The position numbers and the translations under genes were made by a program. From positions 404,001 to 468,000 of the forward strand of contig NZ_AP021846.1 of the NCBI RefSeq assembly GCF_009176705.1: a stretch of 64,000 nt of DNA, written 5' to 3'. This document shows positions 1 to 9,498 of this stretch, piece after piece. The notes beneath the pieces are model-generated. The model was not told where the DNA came from. It ran no database searches and saw only the letters and a program-made list of their open reading frames with translations. The stretch is from Pseudoalteromonas sp. A25 (lineage in GTDB: Bacteria; Pseudomonadota; Gammaproteobacteria; Enterobacterales; Alteromonadaceae). Within the stretch, counting starts at the first letter, position 1. Every line of letters begins with the position of its first letter.

Positions 1-14
1 ACACTTTTCTACAT

Positions 15-42
15 AAATGGGACCATAGGTCCCATTTTTTTT
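15..42 (+). terminator. Rho-independent terminator of an upstream gene
   Basis: A perfect 10-bp stem (15-24 with 28-37), a 3-base loop and an eight-T run on the plus strand (35-42). It would end transcription of a gene left of the window, so the first operon here probably has its own promoter between 43 and 101. No convincing -35 is visible there; TATCAT at 58-63 could be a -10. Confidence 0.85.
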
Positions 43-101
43 GTGTCAGAAATACTGTATCATTCGTCGGTCAAATCGCGCATTCATTTAAGGGTATATT
101 C

Positions 102-2759
102 GTGAAGTTAAGTAAATTAACAGTCTTTTTTGTTCTGTTTTCACTATTTGTGTTCAATGCAGGAAGCGTAAATGCGGCAACACCTAGCCAGAAACAAATA
201 GAGCAGTTTAAAAAGTTACCTAAGGCTCAGCAAGAAATACTTGCGAAACGCTATGGTATTGATCTTAACTCAGCGGCCTCTCAGTCTAAATCAATGGGTA
301 ATGTCAATCAGGAAGAGAAGTCGATTTTACCAAGAGAGGAAGAGTCTGAGTCATTGGATGAGTCAGAAAATAAATATAAGCCGAAACAAGAAGAGCTAGA
401 ACCATTTGGCTATCAAATTTTTGCGGGCGAACCGATGACTTTTATGCCAACCGAGCTTGCGGCGGTGCCGGATAGTTATCAAGTAGGTGTTGGAGACTCC
501 GTAAAGATTAATCTTTATGGTAAAACGAGTGGCGAATACATCGTTGAGATCGACCGTGAAGGTAGATTAGCAATACCCGAGCTGACACCTATTCACGTTG
601 TCGGGTTGACATTCAAAGAATTAAAAGACTTGATTGGCGAAAAAATATCCCAAGAAATGATTGGTGTTAAGGCATTTATTTCTATGGGGCAGCTAAGCCC
701 AATGCGCGTAATGATTGTAGGGGAGTCATATAAACCAGGTAGTTATACAGTTTCTCCTCTAGCTACGGTGACTCACGCCTTGTTCGTTTCTGGCGGGGTC
801 AGAGAAAATGGCTCCCTGAGGAAAATCCAAGTTAAACGAGCAGGTAAACTAATTACGACCTTGGATCTGTATGATTTGTTGTTATTTGGTGATAGCTCGA
901 AAGACATTGTGCTGAAGCCTGGCGATGTTGTCTTTATTCCACCGGCCACGAAAAAAATTAAAATTAAAGGTGCGGTTAATCGCGAAGCTGTTTTTGAATT
1001 AAAAGAAAGTGATAGTAAAGAAAACATTGAAGCGATGTTTGGTGGCTTCCAAGCAAATGCAAATAAAGAGAAGGTCGTTGTCTCACGTTATAACCCTGAT
1101 GGAAGACGTGTCACACTGAATTTTAACTTTGAGCAACCTTCTTCTTACTACCCCTTAAATGGGGATGAAATCTTAGTTAATGCCAAATCAACTCGATACC
1201 AAAATACTGTAACGGTCGTTGGGGCGGTTACGCAACCAGGCCACTATGAGTGGAAAGAAGGCGTAAGAATTGGAGATATTTTTCAATCTCCCCGAGAAGA
1301 TTTTTTGTCGATTGCTGATTACTCATATTCGCTTATTATCAGAGAAGTTGGGTTCAGCGGAGATATCGATGTATTACAATTTTCTTTACAGGATGTACTC
1401 GAAGGTAAGGCTAATGATATTGAGTTACAATCCAACGACGCCGTAGTTGTATTTAGTCGCTACCAGTTTAAAGAAGAAGAAAATCAACTATTAGATAACT
1501 TCGCTTATAGCAAAGAGCAACTGAAACTAAGAGAGAATATTAAACTTTGGGAAGAGTATGAGCGCCAGAACTTCTTGCTCTATATCGGGGTAGAAGAAGA
1601 GGAAAAAGAAGAAGAAAAGAAAAGACCTTCCATCTATAGCGAAATAGAACAAAGCCAAGATGATGTGGACAGCGAAGACTATGCTGTGTTTAGTCGCGAG
1701 AAGCTATTAGCACCGATCCTCGCTAAACTTAAGCAACAAGCAACACCTAAAAGTCCAGTGAAGCTGTTTTCTATTGAAGGGCAAGTGAAATTCCCTGGGA
1801 CCTACCCACTGTCTCAGCACGCTGGGTTATCAGAAGCCATTTTAGCTGGTGGAGGGTTATTAGAGTCTGCACTAGTCTCTAAAGTGGAGGTAACTCGACT
1901 TGTGTATGAGGGGGAGAAACAGGTTGAGCATGTTGCTATTAATGGTGAAAATGAACTACAAGCGCCTAAATTAGCGCTACAAAGTAAAGATACAGTCAAT
2001 ATATTCCCTAAGCCAAACTGGCAAGAAAGAGTACAAGTTAAAATTCTAGGAGAGGTTAAATTTCCCGGTACTTATACCATCAGTCGAGGTGAAACGCTTG
2101 AGAGTGTAATACAGCGTGTTGGTGGATTTAGTGAGTTTGCGCATAAAGAGGGGTCTATCTTTACGAGAGAGTCGGTAAAGCGAAAAGAAGCGACACATTT
2201 GCAAAGGCTAACAGAAGAGTTAAGGCGAAATATTATTACCTCAAGCTTCCAAAAAAACACAACAGCAAACAATAGTTTATCATATGCTGATATGGATAAG
2301 ATTTTAAAGGATTTGTCGAACGTAGAAGCGTTAGGTCGGCTAATTATCGATTTTAATAAAGAATCTACCATGGCCTTACAATTGGAAGACGGCGATGCGT
2401 TGTACATTCCTGCATTGCAAGAGTCAGTGAGTGTTATTGGTGAAGTGAACGTGGCGGCAACACATATTTACGACAGCAGGAAGTCAATTGAAGACTATAT
2501 TCAAGCAAGCGGTGGTTTGAAGAAAAAGGCAGATGACGAGCGTATCTATGTTATCAAAGCAAATGGCTCGGTATATGTTCCTAACTCTGGATCTTGGTTT
2601 GCAGTAAATAGTGGTGTTAATGACCTATCCCCTGGAGATACTATCGTTGTGCCATTAGATGCGCATTACTTGGATAACTTAACATTGTGGAGTACAGCCA
2701 CTCAAATTGTATATCAGTTAGGTTTAGCGGCGGCTTCGATTGCTTCGCTTAGTAAGTAA
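102..2759 (+). CDS. otnA: OtnA-like polysaccharide export protein with multiple SLBB domains
   Basis: Secreted outer-membrane polysaccharide export protein of the Wza superfamily, long multi-SLBB type (885 aa) like OtnA of Vibrio cholerae O139. It has a Sec signal peptide (residues 1-25, cleavage after VNA) and no lipobox. The Poly_export domain starts near residue 124 (YQVGVGDS). SLBB-type repeats begin near residues 204, 368, 555, 646 and 776, several with a VxFPGTY-like motif. A Glu/Lys-rich insert lies near residues 485-515, and the last 24 residues could form the amphipathic helix that crosses the outer membrane in Wza. The start is GTG with AAGGG eight bases upstream. It is followed closely by a Wzz gene, the otnA-otnB arrangement. 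Export role is family knowledge; the exported glycan is unknown. Confidence 0.85.
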   Translation: MKLSKLTVFFVLFSLFVFNAGSVNAATPSQKQIEQFKKLPKAQQEILAKRYGIDLNSAASQSKSMGNVNQEEKSILPREEESESLDESENKYKPKQEELEPFGYQIFAGEPMTFMPTELAAVPDSYQVGVGDSVKINLYGKTSGEYIVEIDREGRLAIPELTPIHVVGLTFKELKDLIGEKISQEMIGVKAFISMGQLSPMRVMIVGESYKPGSYTVSPLATVTHALFVSGGVRENGSLRKIQVKRAGKLITTLDLYDLLLFGDSSKDIVLKPGDVVFIPPATKKIKIKGAVNREAVFELKESDSKENIEAMFGGFQANANKEKVVVSRYNPDGRRVTLNFNFEQPSSYYPLNGDEILVNAKSTRYQNTVTVVGAVTQPGHYEWKEGVRIGDIFQSPREDFLSIADYSYSLIIREVGFSGDIDVLQFSLQDVLEGKANDIELQSNDAVVVFSRYQFKEEENQLLDNFAYSKEQLKLRENIKLWEEYERQNFLLYIGVEEEEKEEEKKRPSIYSEIEQSQDDVDSEDYAVFSREKLLAPILAKLKQQATPKSPVKLFSIEGQVKFPGTYPLSQHAGLSEAILAGGGLLESALVSKVEVTRLVYEGEKQVEHVAINGENELQAPKLALQSKDTVNIFPKPNWQERVQVKILGEVKFPGTYTISRGETLESVIQRVGGFSEFAHKEGSIFTRESVKRKEATHLQRLTEELRRNIITSSFQKNTTANNSLSYADMDKILKDLSNVEALGRLIIDFNKESTMALQLEDGDALYIPALQESVSVIGEVNVAATHIYDSRKSIEDYIQASGGLKKKADDERIYVIKANGSVYVPNSGSWFAVNSGVNDLSPGDTIVVPLDAHYLDNLTLWSTATQIVYQLGLAAASIASLSK

Positions 2760-2773
2760 TAGGCAGTAAGACT

Positions 2774-3709
2774 ATGTTAAGTGAAGTAGATATCGTGAAA
2801 AAAAATGAAGTTGATCTAACCGAAATACTAGCTGCAATATGGCGTGGTAAATGGCTTATTATGCTTATTGGTGGGCTGTTTGCTGTGGCAAGCGTATTTT
2901 ATGCCTTGTCTATACCGAATACTTATCGAGCGAGTGTACTTTTATCACCGGTAGATAGCAGTCAAGGTGGTATGTTGTCTAACTTAAGATCTGAGTTTGG
3001 TGGTTTGGCCGCCGTGGCAGGCGTTAATTTGGGGGCGGGGCAAGCGGACAAGTCAAGCCTCGCATTGCAAGTGCTACAAAGCCGCGCTTTCTTATATCAG
3101 TTTGTTGAAAAACGTGACCTTAAACCTGCGTTATTAGCAACTGAAGGTTGGGATATGGCAAATAATAAGCTCCTGTATAACCCTAATATGTATAACGTAG
3201 CTGAATCAAAATGGTCTCGCAACGTTAAGGCTCCGTTTGACCCGGAGCCTGGGATACAAGAAGTATACGACCATATAATGTCGCAAAACCTTGTGGTATC
3301 AGAAGAAAAGAAAAAAGGGCTTGTCTCTATATCTGTTACTCATTATTCGCCGCACCTAGCCAAGAATATCGTTGAGGAGCTTGTTGACGAAATCAATAAC
3401 TATATGAAAGCTGAAGATATAGAACAAGCGAATGTAAAAGTTGAATATCTAAAACAAGCATTAGCTGATACTACAGTAGCTGATATGCAAAGGATTTTTT
3501 ATCAACTTATTGAGCAGCAGGAGCAGACCAAAATGTTAGCTCAGACTCAATCACAGTATGTATTTAGAACTATTGATCCTGCAATATTGCCAGTACAAAA
3601 GGCGGGACCAAAACGGGCTCTTATTTGTGTTGGCATTACGTTTTTTGGTATTGCGTTAGGGGCTATGTTGGTTCTGTTTAGGCATTTTGTGTTACAGAGA
3701 AAACCTTAG
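2774..3709 (+). CDS. wzz: Wzz/OtnB chain-length determinant protein
   Basis: Inner-membrane polysaccharide co-polymerase that sets the chain length of Wzy-made glycans. At 311 aa it has the usual layout: short cytoplasmic N-terminus, first membrane helix at about residues 28-50, a periplasmic domain beginning with the conserved YRAS region and rich in predicted helix, then a Pro/Gly-containing segment (PVQKAGPKRA) before the second helix at about 282-304. It has no C-terminal kinase domain, unlike the Wzc later in the window. It lies 14 bases after otnA and is probably cotranscribed. The OtnB name rests on context; the Wzz family call is secure. Confidence 0.87.
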   Translation: MLSEVDIVKKNEVDLTEILAAIWRGKWLIMLIGGLFAVASVFYALSIPNTYRASVLLSPVDSSQGGMLSNLRSEFGGLAAVAGVNLGAGQADKSSLALQVLQSRAFLYQFVEKRDLKPALLATEGWDMANNKLLYNPNMYNVAESKWSRNVKAPFDPEPGIQEVYDHIMSQNLVVSEEKKKGLVSISVTHYSPHLAKNIVEELVDEINNYMKAEDIEQANVKVEYLKQALADTTVADMQRIFYQLIEQQEQTKMLAQTQSQYVFRTIDPAILPVQKAGPKRALICVGITFFGIALGAMLVLFRHFVLQRKP

Positions 3710-3800
3710 GGCGACTTGAATATCGCCACCATTAATGTATTCAGTCGTTTGCTAGACATGAATTAGCCCTTTTATTTGTAATGGGAAATATTTCGTTCTT

Positions 3801-4877
3801 ATGGTTATTTTGTTTGCGTTCCTAGCATCTTATTGCTCTATTTTTGCGATTAAACCGCTCGCAGAGTATGTTGGGTTAGTTGATACCCCCTGCAGCCGAA
3901 AAAAACATGTTGGATCTATCCCGCTCATTGGTGGCGTTTCTATTTTTGTTGCCGTGCTCATTTCGAGTATCGTATTCTTGCCATTAGATAAAGCGCTTGT
4001 TTCGTTCTTGTTCTGCTCAGCAGCTATTGTGCTGCTCGGAGTTGTTGATGATTATCGACAATTAAGCGTTAAAGTCCGTTTATTTACTCAGGCATGCATT
4101 GCGTTGCTCATGATGTGGGGAGCTGATGCTTACATACGTAATTTAGGTGATTTGCTTGGCTTTGGCTGCATAGATATGGGCTATATTGGTATTCCGTTTA
4201 CCGTAATTGCGATCATTGCTGCTATCAATGCATTCAATATGATCGATGGGATTGATGGGCTCGCTGGTGCAATGAGCATTACCACTTTCACGTCAATTCT
4301 TGTTTTGATGGGAGTCAAGGGGGGGCAATTAACAATGCTTCCTTTGATTATTATAGCGACGATATTACCTTACTTGGCGTTTAACTTAGGTGTGATTGGC
4401 CACAAAAATAAAAAAATATTTATGGGTGATGCAGGGTCGATGTTTATCGGCTTTAGTGTGATTTGGTTATTAATGATGTCGACTCAGTCACATGCTAGTA
4501 ACGCATTTAGCCCTGTTACTGCTTTATGGATTATTGCTATTCCACTGATGGATATGATGGCGATAATCGTTCGACGAGTCAAAAAGGGGCAATCTCCTTT
4601 TCGAGCGGATAGGGATCACTTGCATCATGTGTTTATGCGAATAGGGTTTAGCTCGAGGAAAGCGCTAGTAACAATATCCTTGCTCGCCGTTAGCTTAGCA
4701 CTTGTTGGAATTATTGGTGAATTAATTGGTGTGCCAGACTGGTTAATGCTCGTCGCCTTTGTGGCCGCTTTTATTGCGTATTCGGCCTGTATCCAACATG
4801 CTTGGAAGGTAGCACGGTTCTTAAGGGCTCGTGTCTTTACGAATAAAAGTAGAAAAAAAGCAATTAAAGTGCAATAG
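3801..4877 (+). CDS. wecA: WecA-type undecaprenyl-phosphate HexNAc-1-P transferase, copy 1
   Basis: Polytopic inner-membrane enzyme that starts glycan repeat synthesis by moving HexNAc-1-phosphate (typically GlcNAc-1-P) from UDP-sugar to undecaprenyl phosphate. The PNPT-family landmarks are all present: GLVDTPCSRKKHVG near the N-terminus, the Asp pair in VVDDYRQ (about residue 81), NAFNMIDGIDGLAG (about 143), GDAGS (about 209) and DRDHLHH (about 270). It has about eleven hydrophobic helices in 358 aa, the normal WecA length. The next gene is a second full copy. Both are candidate initiators for the downstream glycans, because no WbaP/WcaJ-type initiator is seen in the window. Confidence 0.88.
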   Translation: MVILFAFLASYCSIFAIKPLAEYVGLVDTPCSRKKHVGSIPLIGGVSIFVAVLISSIVFLPLDKALVSFLFCSAAIVLLGVVDDYRQLSVKVRLFTQACIALLMMWGADAYIRNLGDLLGFGCIDMGYIGIPFTVIAIIAAINAFNMIDGIDGLAGAMSITTFTSILVLMGVKGGQLTMLPLIIIATILPYLAFNLGVIGHKNKKIFMGDAGSMFIGFSVIWLLMMSTQSHASNAFSPVTALWIIAIPLMDMMAIIVRRVKKGQSPFRADRDHLHHVFMRIGFSSRKALVTISLLAVSLALVGIIGELIGVPDWLMLVAFVAAFIAYSACIQHAWKVARFLRARVFTNKSRKKAIKVQ

Positions 4878-5085
4878 TGATGTTACTTGAGGGTCTAATC
4901 TCTCCAAACTTATGATATTCGAAAAAACAGGCCAATTTAGATGGCTGTTTCGAACGTTATAGTTTTGACAGCAAAAATATAATTATAATCAACAAGCACA
5001 TAATAGGTAAGCTGTTTTATAGGCTAAGTAGTCATTTGAGTGCTGCATGGATATTAAGGTGTGTTAAAAATTGTTACCGATGATT

Positions 5086-5112
5086 TTGTTTGTTGTTCAA
5101 ACGCGCTATAAT
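5086..5112 (+). promoter_or_regulatory. Candidate sigma70 promoter upstream of the second wecA and the T2SS genes
   Basis: A perfect TATAAT (5107-5112) with TTGTTT at 5086-5091 (15-base spacer; TTTTGT at 5084-5089 would give 17). It sits in the 278-base gap between the two wecA genes (4878-5155), which holds no other feature I can support. It could start a transcript covering wecA copy 2 and the overlapping secretion genes. The -35 is weak. Confidence 0.45.
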
Positions 5113-5155
5113 CCCGCGCTGGTATTAGCGAGTCACTGAGGATATGTGGATCTGT

Positions 5156-6232
5156 ATGGTCATATTTTTTGCTTTTTTTGCATCCTATTGCACTATTTTT
5201 ATGGTAAAGCCACTGGCTGAAAGGGTGGGGCTGGTTGATGTACCATGTAGTAGAAAGAAGCATGTTGGGTCTATCCCTTTAATCGGTGGCGTTTCTATTT
5301 TCCTCGCCGTACTAATCTCGATATTAGTGTTTTTACCTCTAGAAAAGCGATTAGTTGTCTATTTAGTCTGCGCAGCCGCAATTGTACTGCTCGGCGTAGT
5401 AGATGATTATAAACAACTAGGCGTTAAGATTCGTTTATGTGTTCAGGCCGTTGTTGCATTGCTTATGATGTGGGGTTCAGACGCTTATATTCATAATCTA
5501 GGTAACCTGTTTGGCTTTGGTGATATAGAACTTGGGTTGTGGGGAATCCCTTTTACTGTCGTAGCAGTGATTGCAGCCATTAATGCCTTTAATATGATTG
5601 ATGGTATCGATGGGCTCGCCGGGGCGATGAGCATTACAACGTTTACGGCTATTTTGTTCTTAATGGCGGTGAATGGCGGCGAATTAAGCGTTTTACCTTT
5701 AATTATTATTGCGACAATAGTTCCTTATTTAGCCTTTAACTTGGGAGTTAAAGGGCATCGAGATAAAAAAATATTTATGGGCGATGCCGGCTCAATGTTT
5801 ATTGGCTTAAGCGTTGTTTGGCTACTAATGATCTCAACCCAATCGCACACTAATAACGCGTTTAGCCCCGTAACAGCACTTTGGATAATTGCAATTCCCT
5901 TGATGGATATGATGGCTATCATCATTAGAAGAGTTAAAAAGGGCCAGTCTCCATTCATGGCAGATAGAGACCATTTACATCATGTATTTATGCGAATAGG
6001 ATTTAGCCCTAGACGGGCTTTAGCAAGCATCACCTTTTTTGCAATGTGCCTGGCGGGCGTTGGTGTTTTCGGCGAGCTAATTGAAGTACCCGAGTGGGGA
6101 ATGTTGTTGGTGTTTTTGATAGTATTTATTTGTTATTCTGCCTGTATCCAACATGCATGGCGCGTAGCAAGGTTTTTAAGAAAGTATGTGTTTACAAAAA
6201 AACAAGCGAAGAACAAAAATGAAATTCAATAG
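5156..6232 (+). CDS. wecA: WecA-type undecaprenyl-phosphate HexNAc-1-P transferase, copy 2
   Basis: A close tandem paralogue of the preceding gene, colinear over the full length, with all catalytic motifs kept (VVDDYKQ, NAFNMIDGIDGLAG, GDAGS, DRDHLHH). I chose ATG 5156 because it gives 358 aa and an N-terminus (MVIFFAFFASYC) that matches copy 1 (MVILFAFLASYC). The alternative ATG 5144 adds four residues, but GAGG lies only two bases before it. Its 3' end overlaps gspG by 14 bases, so this copy is coupled to the secretion operon. Differences from copy 1 are clearest in the C-terminal third. Whether the two copies use different UDP-sugars cannot be read from the sequence. Confidence 0.86.
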   Translation: MVIFFAFFASYCTIFMVKPLAERVGLVDVPCSRKKHVGSIPLIGGVSIFLAVLISILVFLPLEKRLVVYLVCAAAIVLLGVVDDYKQLGVKIRLCVQAVVALLMMWGSDAYIHNLGNLFGFGDIELGLWGIPFTVVAVIAAINAFNMIDGIDGLAGAMSITTFTAILFLMAVNGGELSVLPLIIIATIVPYLAFNLGVKGHRDKKIFMGDAGSMFIGLSVVWLLMISTQSHTNNAFSPVTALWIIAIPLMDMMAIIIRRVKKGQSPFMADRDHLHHVFMRIGFSPRRALASITFFAMCLAGVGVFGELIEVPEWGMLLVFLIVFICYSACIQHAWRVARFLRKYVFTKKQAKNKNEIQ

Positions 6233-6644
6233 TTGTAAAAAGTTTATCAACCCTAAATCACATGGATTTACCATGATGGAACTCCTTATCGTGATTGTTA
6301 TTTTGGGTTTATTAGCATCGTTAGTTGCACCAAAGTTTTTTAATAAGTTAGGTACCGCTGAAAGAGGCGTTGCTGCTACGCAAATGTCTGCTTTTGAAAC
6401 AGCATTGGATACCTATCGCTTGGATATAGGGCAGTACCCTCAATCATTGGAAGAACTAAGAAAAAGCGATCATCCAAGATGGGATGGTCCGTACTTGCCT
6501 AAAGATGTACCACTAGATCCGTGGGGTAATCCATATGTATATAAAATACCAGGTGAGAATGGAGAACCTTACGCGTTGATGTCCTTTGGTGCAGATGGTA
6601 AGCAAGGTGGTGAAGATAACAACCAAGATATAATGCATAAATAA
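6219..6644 (+). CDS. gspG: Type II secretion major pseudopilin GspG
   Basis: Major pseudopilin of the periplasmic T2SS filament. The prepilin leader ends in SHG, followed by FTMMELLIVIVILGLLAS: cleavage after Gly, then Phe1 and the required Glu5 in the hydrophobic helix. The C-terminal part keeps GspG signatures, including the WDGPYLPKDVPLDPWGNPY segment and a GADGKQGGEDNNQDI tail that forms the calcium site in known GspG structures. ATG 6219 gives 141 aa and a normal leader; an in-frame ATG at 6186 would add an atypical extension inside wecA. The gene overlaps wecA copy 2 by 14 bases and its stop overlaps the gspE start by one base. No prepilin peptidase gene is present, so PilD is presumably encoded elsewhere. 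Confidence 0.92.
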   Translation: MKFNSCKKFINPKSHGFTMMELLIVIVILGLLASLVAPKFFNKLGTAERGVAATQMSAFETALDTYRLDIGQYPQSLEELRKSDHPRWDGPYLPKDVPLDPWGNPYVYKIPGENGEPYALMSFGADGKQGGEDNNQDIMHK

Positions 6645-8296
6645 TGAATGCAAAATCTATATTACAATCTCAGTTTGGCGTTTCTGAGCAAGATGTTGAA
6701 AAAGCAGCCAATTACCAAGCTAAACATGGTGGTCGCTTAGAAAATATTCTCGTCAATATGGGCAGCCTCTCTGATGAAGAGGTACCGCTATTTCTTTCCA
6801 AAACGTTAGAGTTGCCATTGTTAGATGAAGAGCTTTGGGAGGAGGTTGAGTTACCAAATTGCTCTCAAGAAAATGTACAATTTTTCAAAGAGCAGGATTG
6901 GGTTCCACTGTCAGTAGATAATAATAAATGGACATTTGCCGCTCTGTATCCACTCAATTTAACGATGAACGAGTGGATCGTACAAAATGGGCTAGAGGTT
7001 TCTGTTTTTATTGCGACGGAGATGCAGCTACAGGCTCTGCTCGCTAGGTATGAAAACGTAGAAGTTGATAGCTTTGATAACCAATACAGTGATGCAGAAG
7101 AAGAAAAGTTAAAAGAGCTAGCATCAGAGGCGCCAGTAGTTAACTTGTTAAACTCTTTGATGGCTAGAGCATTACGTCAAGGTGCATCCGATATGCACTT
7201 AGAACCTTATCAGGGACGCTACCGAGTTCGTTATCGTATTGATGGCGTTTTGCACGAAGTTGAGCGCTTAGCGCCGAAAATGCAAATGCCGCTTGTTACT
7301 CGACTCAAGATCCTATCTGGAATGGATATTGCTGAGAAGAGGCGCCCTCAAGATGGTAAAATTGAAACAAAAATTGCAAATAAAGAAATTGATATTCGTG
7401 TATCTGCTTTGCCTCTAAATGATGGCGAATCAATAGTGATGCGTTTCCTGCGAAAAGATAATGTTCAGTATGATATGTCAATACTAGGTTTGTCACCAGA
7501 TATTGAAAGTATGATTAGGAATGATATCAAGTCCACTGCGGGCGTAGTATTGCTAACAGGACCAACAGGGTCGGGTAAGACAACAACCCTCTATACATTT
7601 TTAAATGCTCTGAACAATGAAGACGTTAAAATAATTACGCTTGAAGATCCTGTGGAATATCAGCTCCCTGGTATAAATCAAGTACAAGTCAATAGCGAAA
7701 TCGGATTTGATTTTGCCGCTGGTTTACGCTCAATTGTCCGACAGGATCCTGATGTCATTATGTTAGGTGAAATACGGGATAAGGAAACAGCACAAATCGC
7801 ATTACAATCGGCTTTAACCGGGCATCTTGTTTTTAGTACTGTACATACGAATGATGCCGCGAGTGCTTATACACGCCTATTAGATTTGGGGGTTGAAGAG
7901 TTTTTATTGAACGCAGCATTAGTGTCTGTTGTTGCCCAACGTCTAGCGCGTAAGATTTGTGCTTCATGCAGCCAAGCTCACCCTGAAGCGCAAAGTTTGA
8001 TTGAAGAATATCATCTTGAACAGTTTGTTCAACGTTATCACTTATCAGAGATAAATTTGCGCATTGGTAAAGGGTGTGATGAATGTTCAAACACAGGTTA
8101 TAAAGGTCGTATGGCAGTAACAGAATATCTGCGCTGTGATAATACAATTAAATCAATGCCAAAAGATGCAGACTTTATAACTCAAGCAAAACAACATAAT
8201 TCTTCTTTAGATAGACGAACGTTGTTTGAGGATGGTTTATATAAAGCGGTTCAAGGTTTGACAACCCTAGATGAAGTATTGCGAGTTGCCGGTTAA
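6644..8296 (+). CDS. gspE: Type II secretion ATPase GspE
   Basis: Cytoplasmic hexameric ATPase that powers pseudopilus assembly. Of 550 aa, an N-terminal GspE/MshE-type domain (about 1-150) precedes the ATPase core. Walker A is GPTGSGKTTT near residue 306, followed by an Asp box (ITLEDPVEYQL) and Walker B VIMLGEIRD near 371, then a His box region (TVHTNDA). A zinc-binding insert is formed by CASC near 437 and CDEC near 478, which marks GspE/PilB-type extension ATPases and is absent from PilT. The start overlaps the gspG stop and the end abuts gspF, so the genes are translationally coupled. It could be mistaken for PilB or MshE, but the gsp neighbours settle it. Confidence 0.93.
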   Translation: MNAKSILQSQFGVSEQDVEKAANYQAKHGGRLENILVNMGSLSDEEVPLFLSKTLELPLLDEELWEEVELPNCSQENVQFFKEQDWVPLSVDNNKWTFAALYPLNLTMNEWIVQNGLEVSVFIATEMQLQALLARYENVEVDSFDNQYSDAEEEKLKELASEAPVVNLLNSLMARALRQGASDMHLEPYQGRYRVRYRIDGVLHEVERLAPKMQMPLVTRLKILSGMDIAEKRRPQDGKIETKIANKEIDIRVSALPLNDGESIVMRFLRKDNVQYDMSILGLSPDIESMIRNDIKSTAGVVLLTGPTGSGKTTTLYTFLNALNNEDVKIITLEDPVEYQLPGINQVQVNSEIGFDFAAGLRSIVRQDPDVIMLGEIRDKETAQIALQSALTGHLVFSTVHTNDAASAYTRLLDLGVEEFLLNAALVSVVAQRLARKICASCSQAHPEAQSLIEEYHLEQFVQRYHLSEINLRIGKGCDECSNTGYKGRMAVTEYLRCDNTIKSMPKDADFITQAKQHNSSLDRRTLFEDGLYKAVQGLTTLDEVLRVAG

Positions 8297-9495
8297 TGGA
8301 GTTATTCGATTACAAAGCTTTTGATAGTTCGGGTGCTAAGTCAGATGGGCAAATTGAAGCTAACGATCAAAAGCATGCTCTTATTTTACTGAAAAACCAA
8401 GGGCTATTAGTTACCGAGATTAAGAGCTTTCAGTCAAATAAGTCTATTTCTCTGTTTAGCAGTAAAGTTTCTCTAGCAGATCTGGAGTTTTTAACCGCTG
8501 AATTAAGTCTTTTGTTGCAATCTGGCGTTCGTATTGACAAGGGCATTGATATAATCCGAAAGACTAAAGCAAAGCCTGCCCTTGCAACTATGTTAGCTGA
8601 GCTAAGTAGTGAGCTCAAAAAAGGCAATTCACTTTCGATGGCATTTCGAGCGCAACCAAAAGTCTTCGACCCTTTATATTGCAACTTAATTGAATTGGGT
8701 GAAGAATCAGGGAATTTAGTCGAAATATTTTCTGACTTAGCTAAAGACTTGAAATTTAAAAGAGAGTTACGTAGTAAGATTATTGGTTCATTAACTTATC
8801 CACTCGTGATATTTGCTGTGTGCCTTTTGAGTATATTCTTTATATTCAATGTGATTATCCCAAAAATGTCGGTGATGTTTACAGATGCTGAAGGGTTGCC
8901 TTGGTATACCCAGTTTATGCTGAGTACCAGTGATTGGATGATAAAAAATCAAACATATCTTTTGATATTTTTATTGGTATCCGTGATTGGGCTTCTATAT
9001 GGTTCAAAACAAAAAGCGTTTGTTGATTGGTGGCAAAAAGCCTCATTGAAACTACCGGTAATTAAAGGTGCAGTAATTACTATTGAGCGCATTCGGTTTA
9101 ATGCGGGTTTGGCAATGATGATTAAATCTGGGTTGCCTATAGATAAAGCTTTGATGCTTTGCTCTGGAAATATAAATAATTACATACTTCGTCGAGAGGT
9201 GGAAATAGCCAGAACCAAAGTTAAGCAAGGTAGCGCACTGGCTTTTTCACTCAAACAGACTTCTTTATACCCTGATTTTTTTGTATCACTATTAGAAGTG
9301 GGTGAAGAGTCAGGGAATTTAGAAAAAGTATTTGAGGAAATAGCAAACCGTTCTAGGCAGGACTTTGAAGCATGGACAACTAGAATGACTACTTTAATAG
9401 AGCCTTTAATGATTCTTTTCATGGGTGGGTTCGTCGGCAGTGTTGTTGTTGTAATGCTGTTAAGTATGGTTTCATTAAACGATATTGGTATATGA
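8296..9495 (+). CDS. gspF: Type II secretion inner-membrane platform protein GspF
   Basis: Polytopic platform protein that couples the GspE motor to the pseudopilus. It has two T2SSF domains, each with the LLLQSGVRIDKG or MIKSGLPIDKA motif followed by an LIELGEESGNL or LLEVGEESGNL motif (about residues 70-190 and 270-395). Membrane helices lie near 167-190, 220-236 and 368-390. Its 399 aa is typical. The start codon overlaps the gspE stop (TAATG). The internal duplication is a family trait. Confidence 0.92.
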   Translation: MELFDYKAFDSSGAKSDGQIEANDQKHALILLKNQGLLVTEIKSFQSNKSISLFSSKVSLADLEFLTAELSLLLQSGVRIDKGIDIIRKTKAKPALATMLAELSSELKKGNSLSMAFRAQPKVFDPLYCNLIELGEESGNLVEIFSDLAKDLKFKRELRSKIIGSLTYPLVIFAVCLLSIFFIFNVIIPKMSVMFTDAEGLPWYTQFMLSTSDWMIKNQTYLLIFLLVSVIGLLYGSKQKAFVDWWQKASLKLPVIKGAVITIERIRFNAGLAMMIKSGLPIDKALMLCSGNINNYILRREVEIARTKVKQGSALAFSLKQTSLYPDFFVSLLEVGEESGNLEKVFEEIANRSRQDFEAWTTRMTTLIEPLMILFMGGFVGSVVVVMLLSMVSLNDIGI

Positions 9496-9498
9496 GTA

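Noticed and set aside
3711..3728. Small GGCGA/TCGCC hairpin after wzz as a terminator
   Set aside because: Only five base pairs, a wide loop and no T run.
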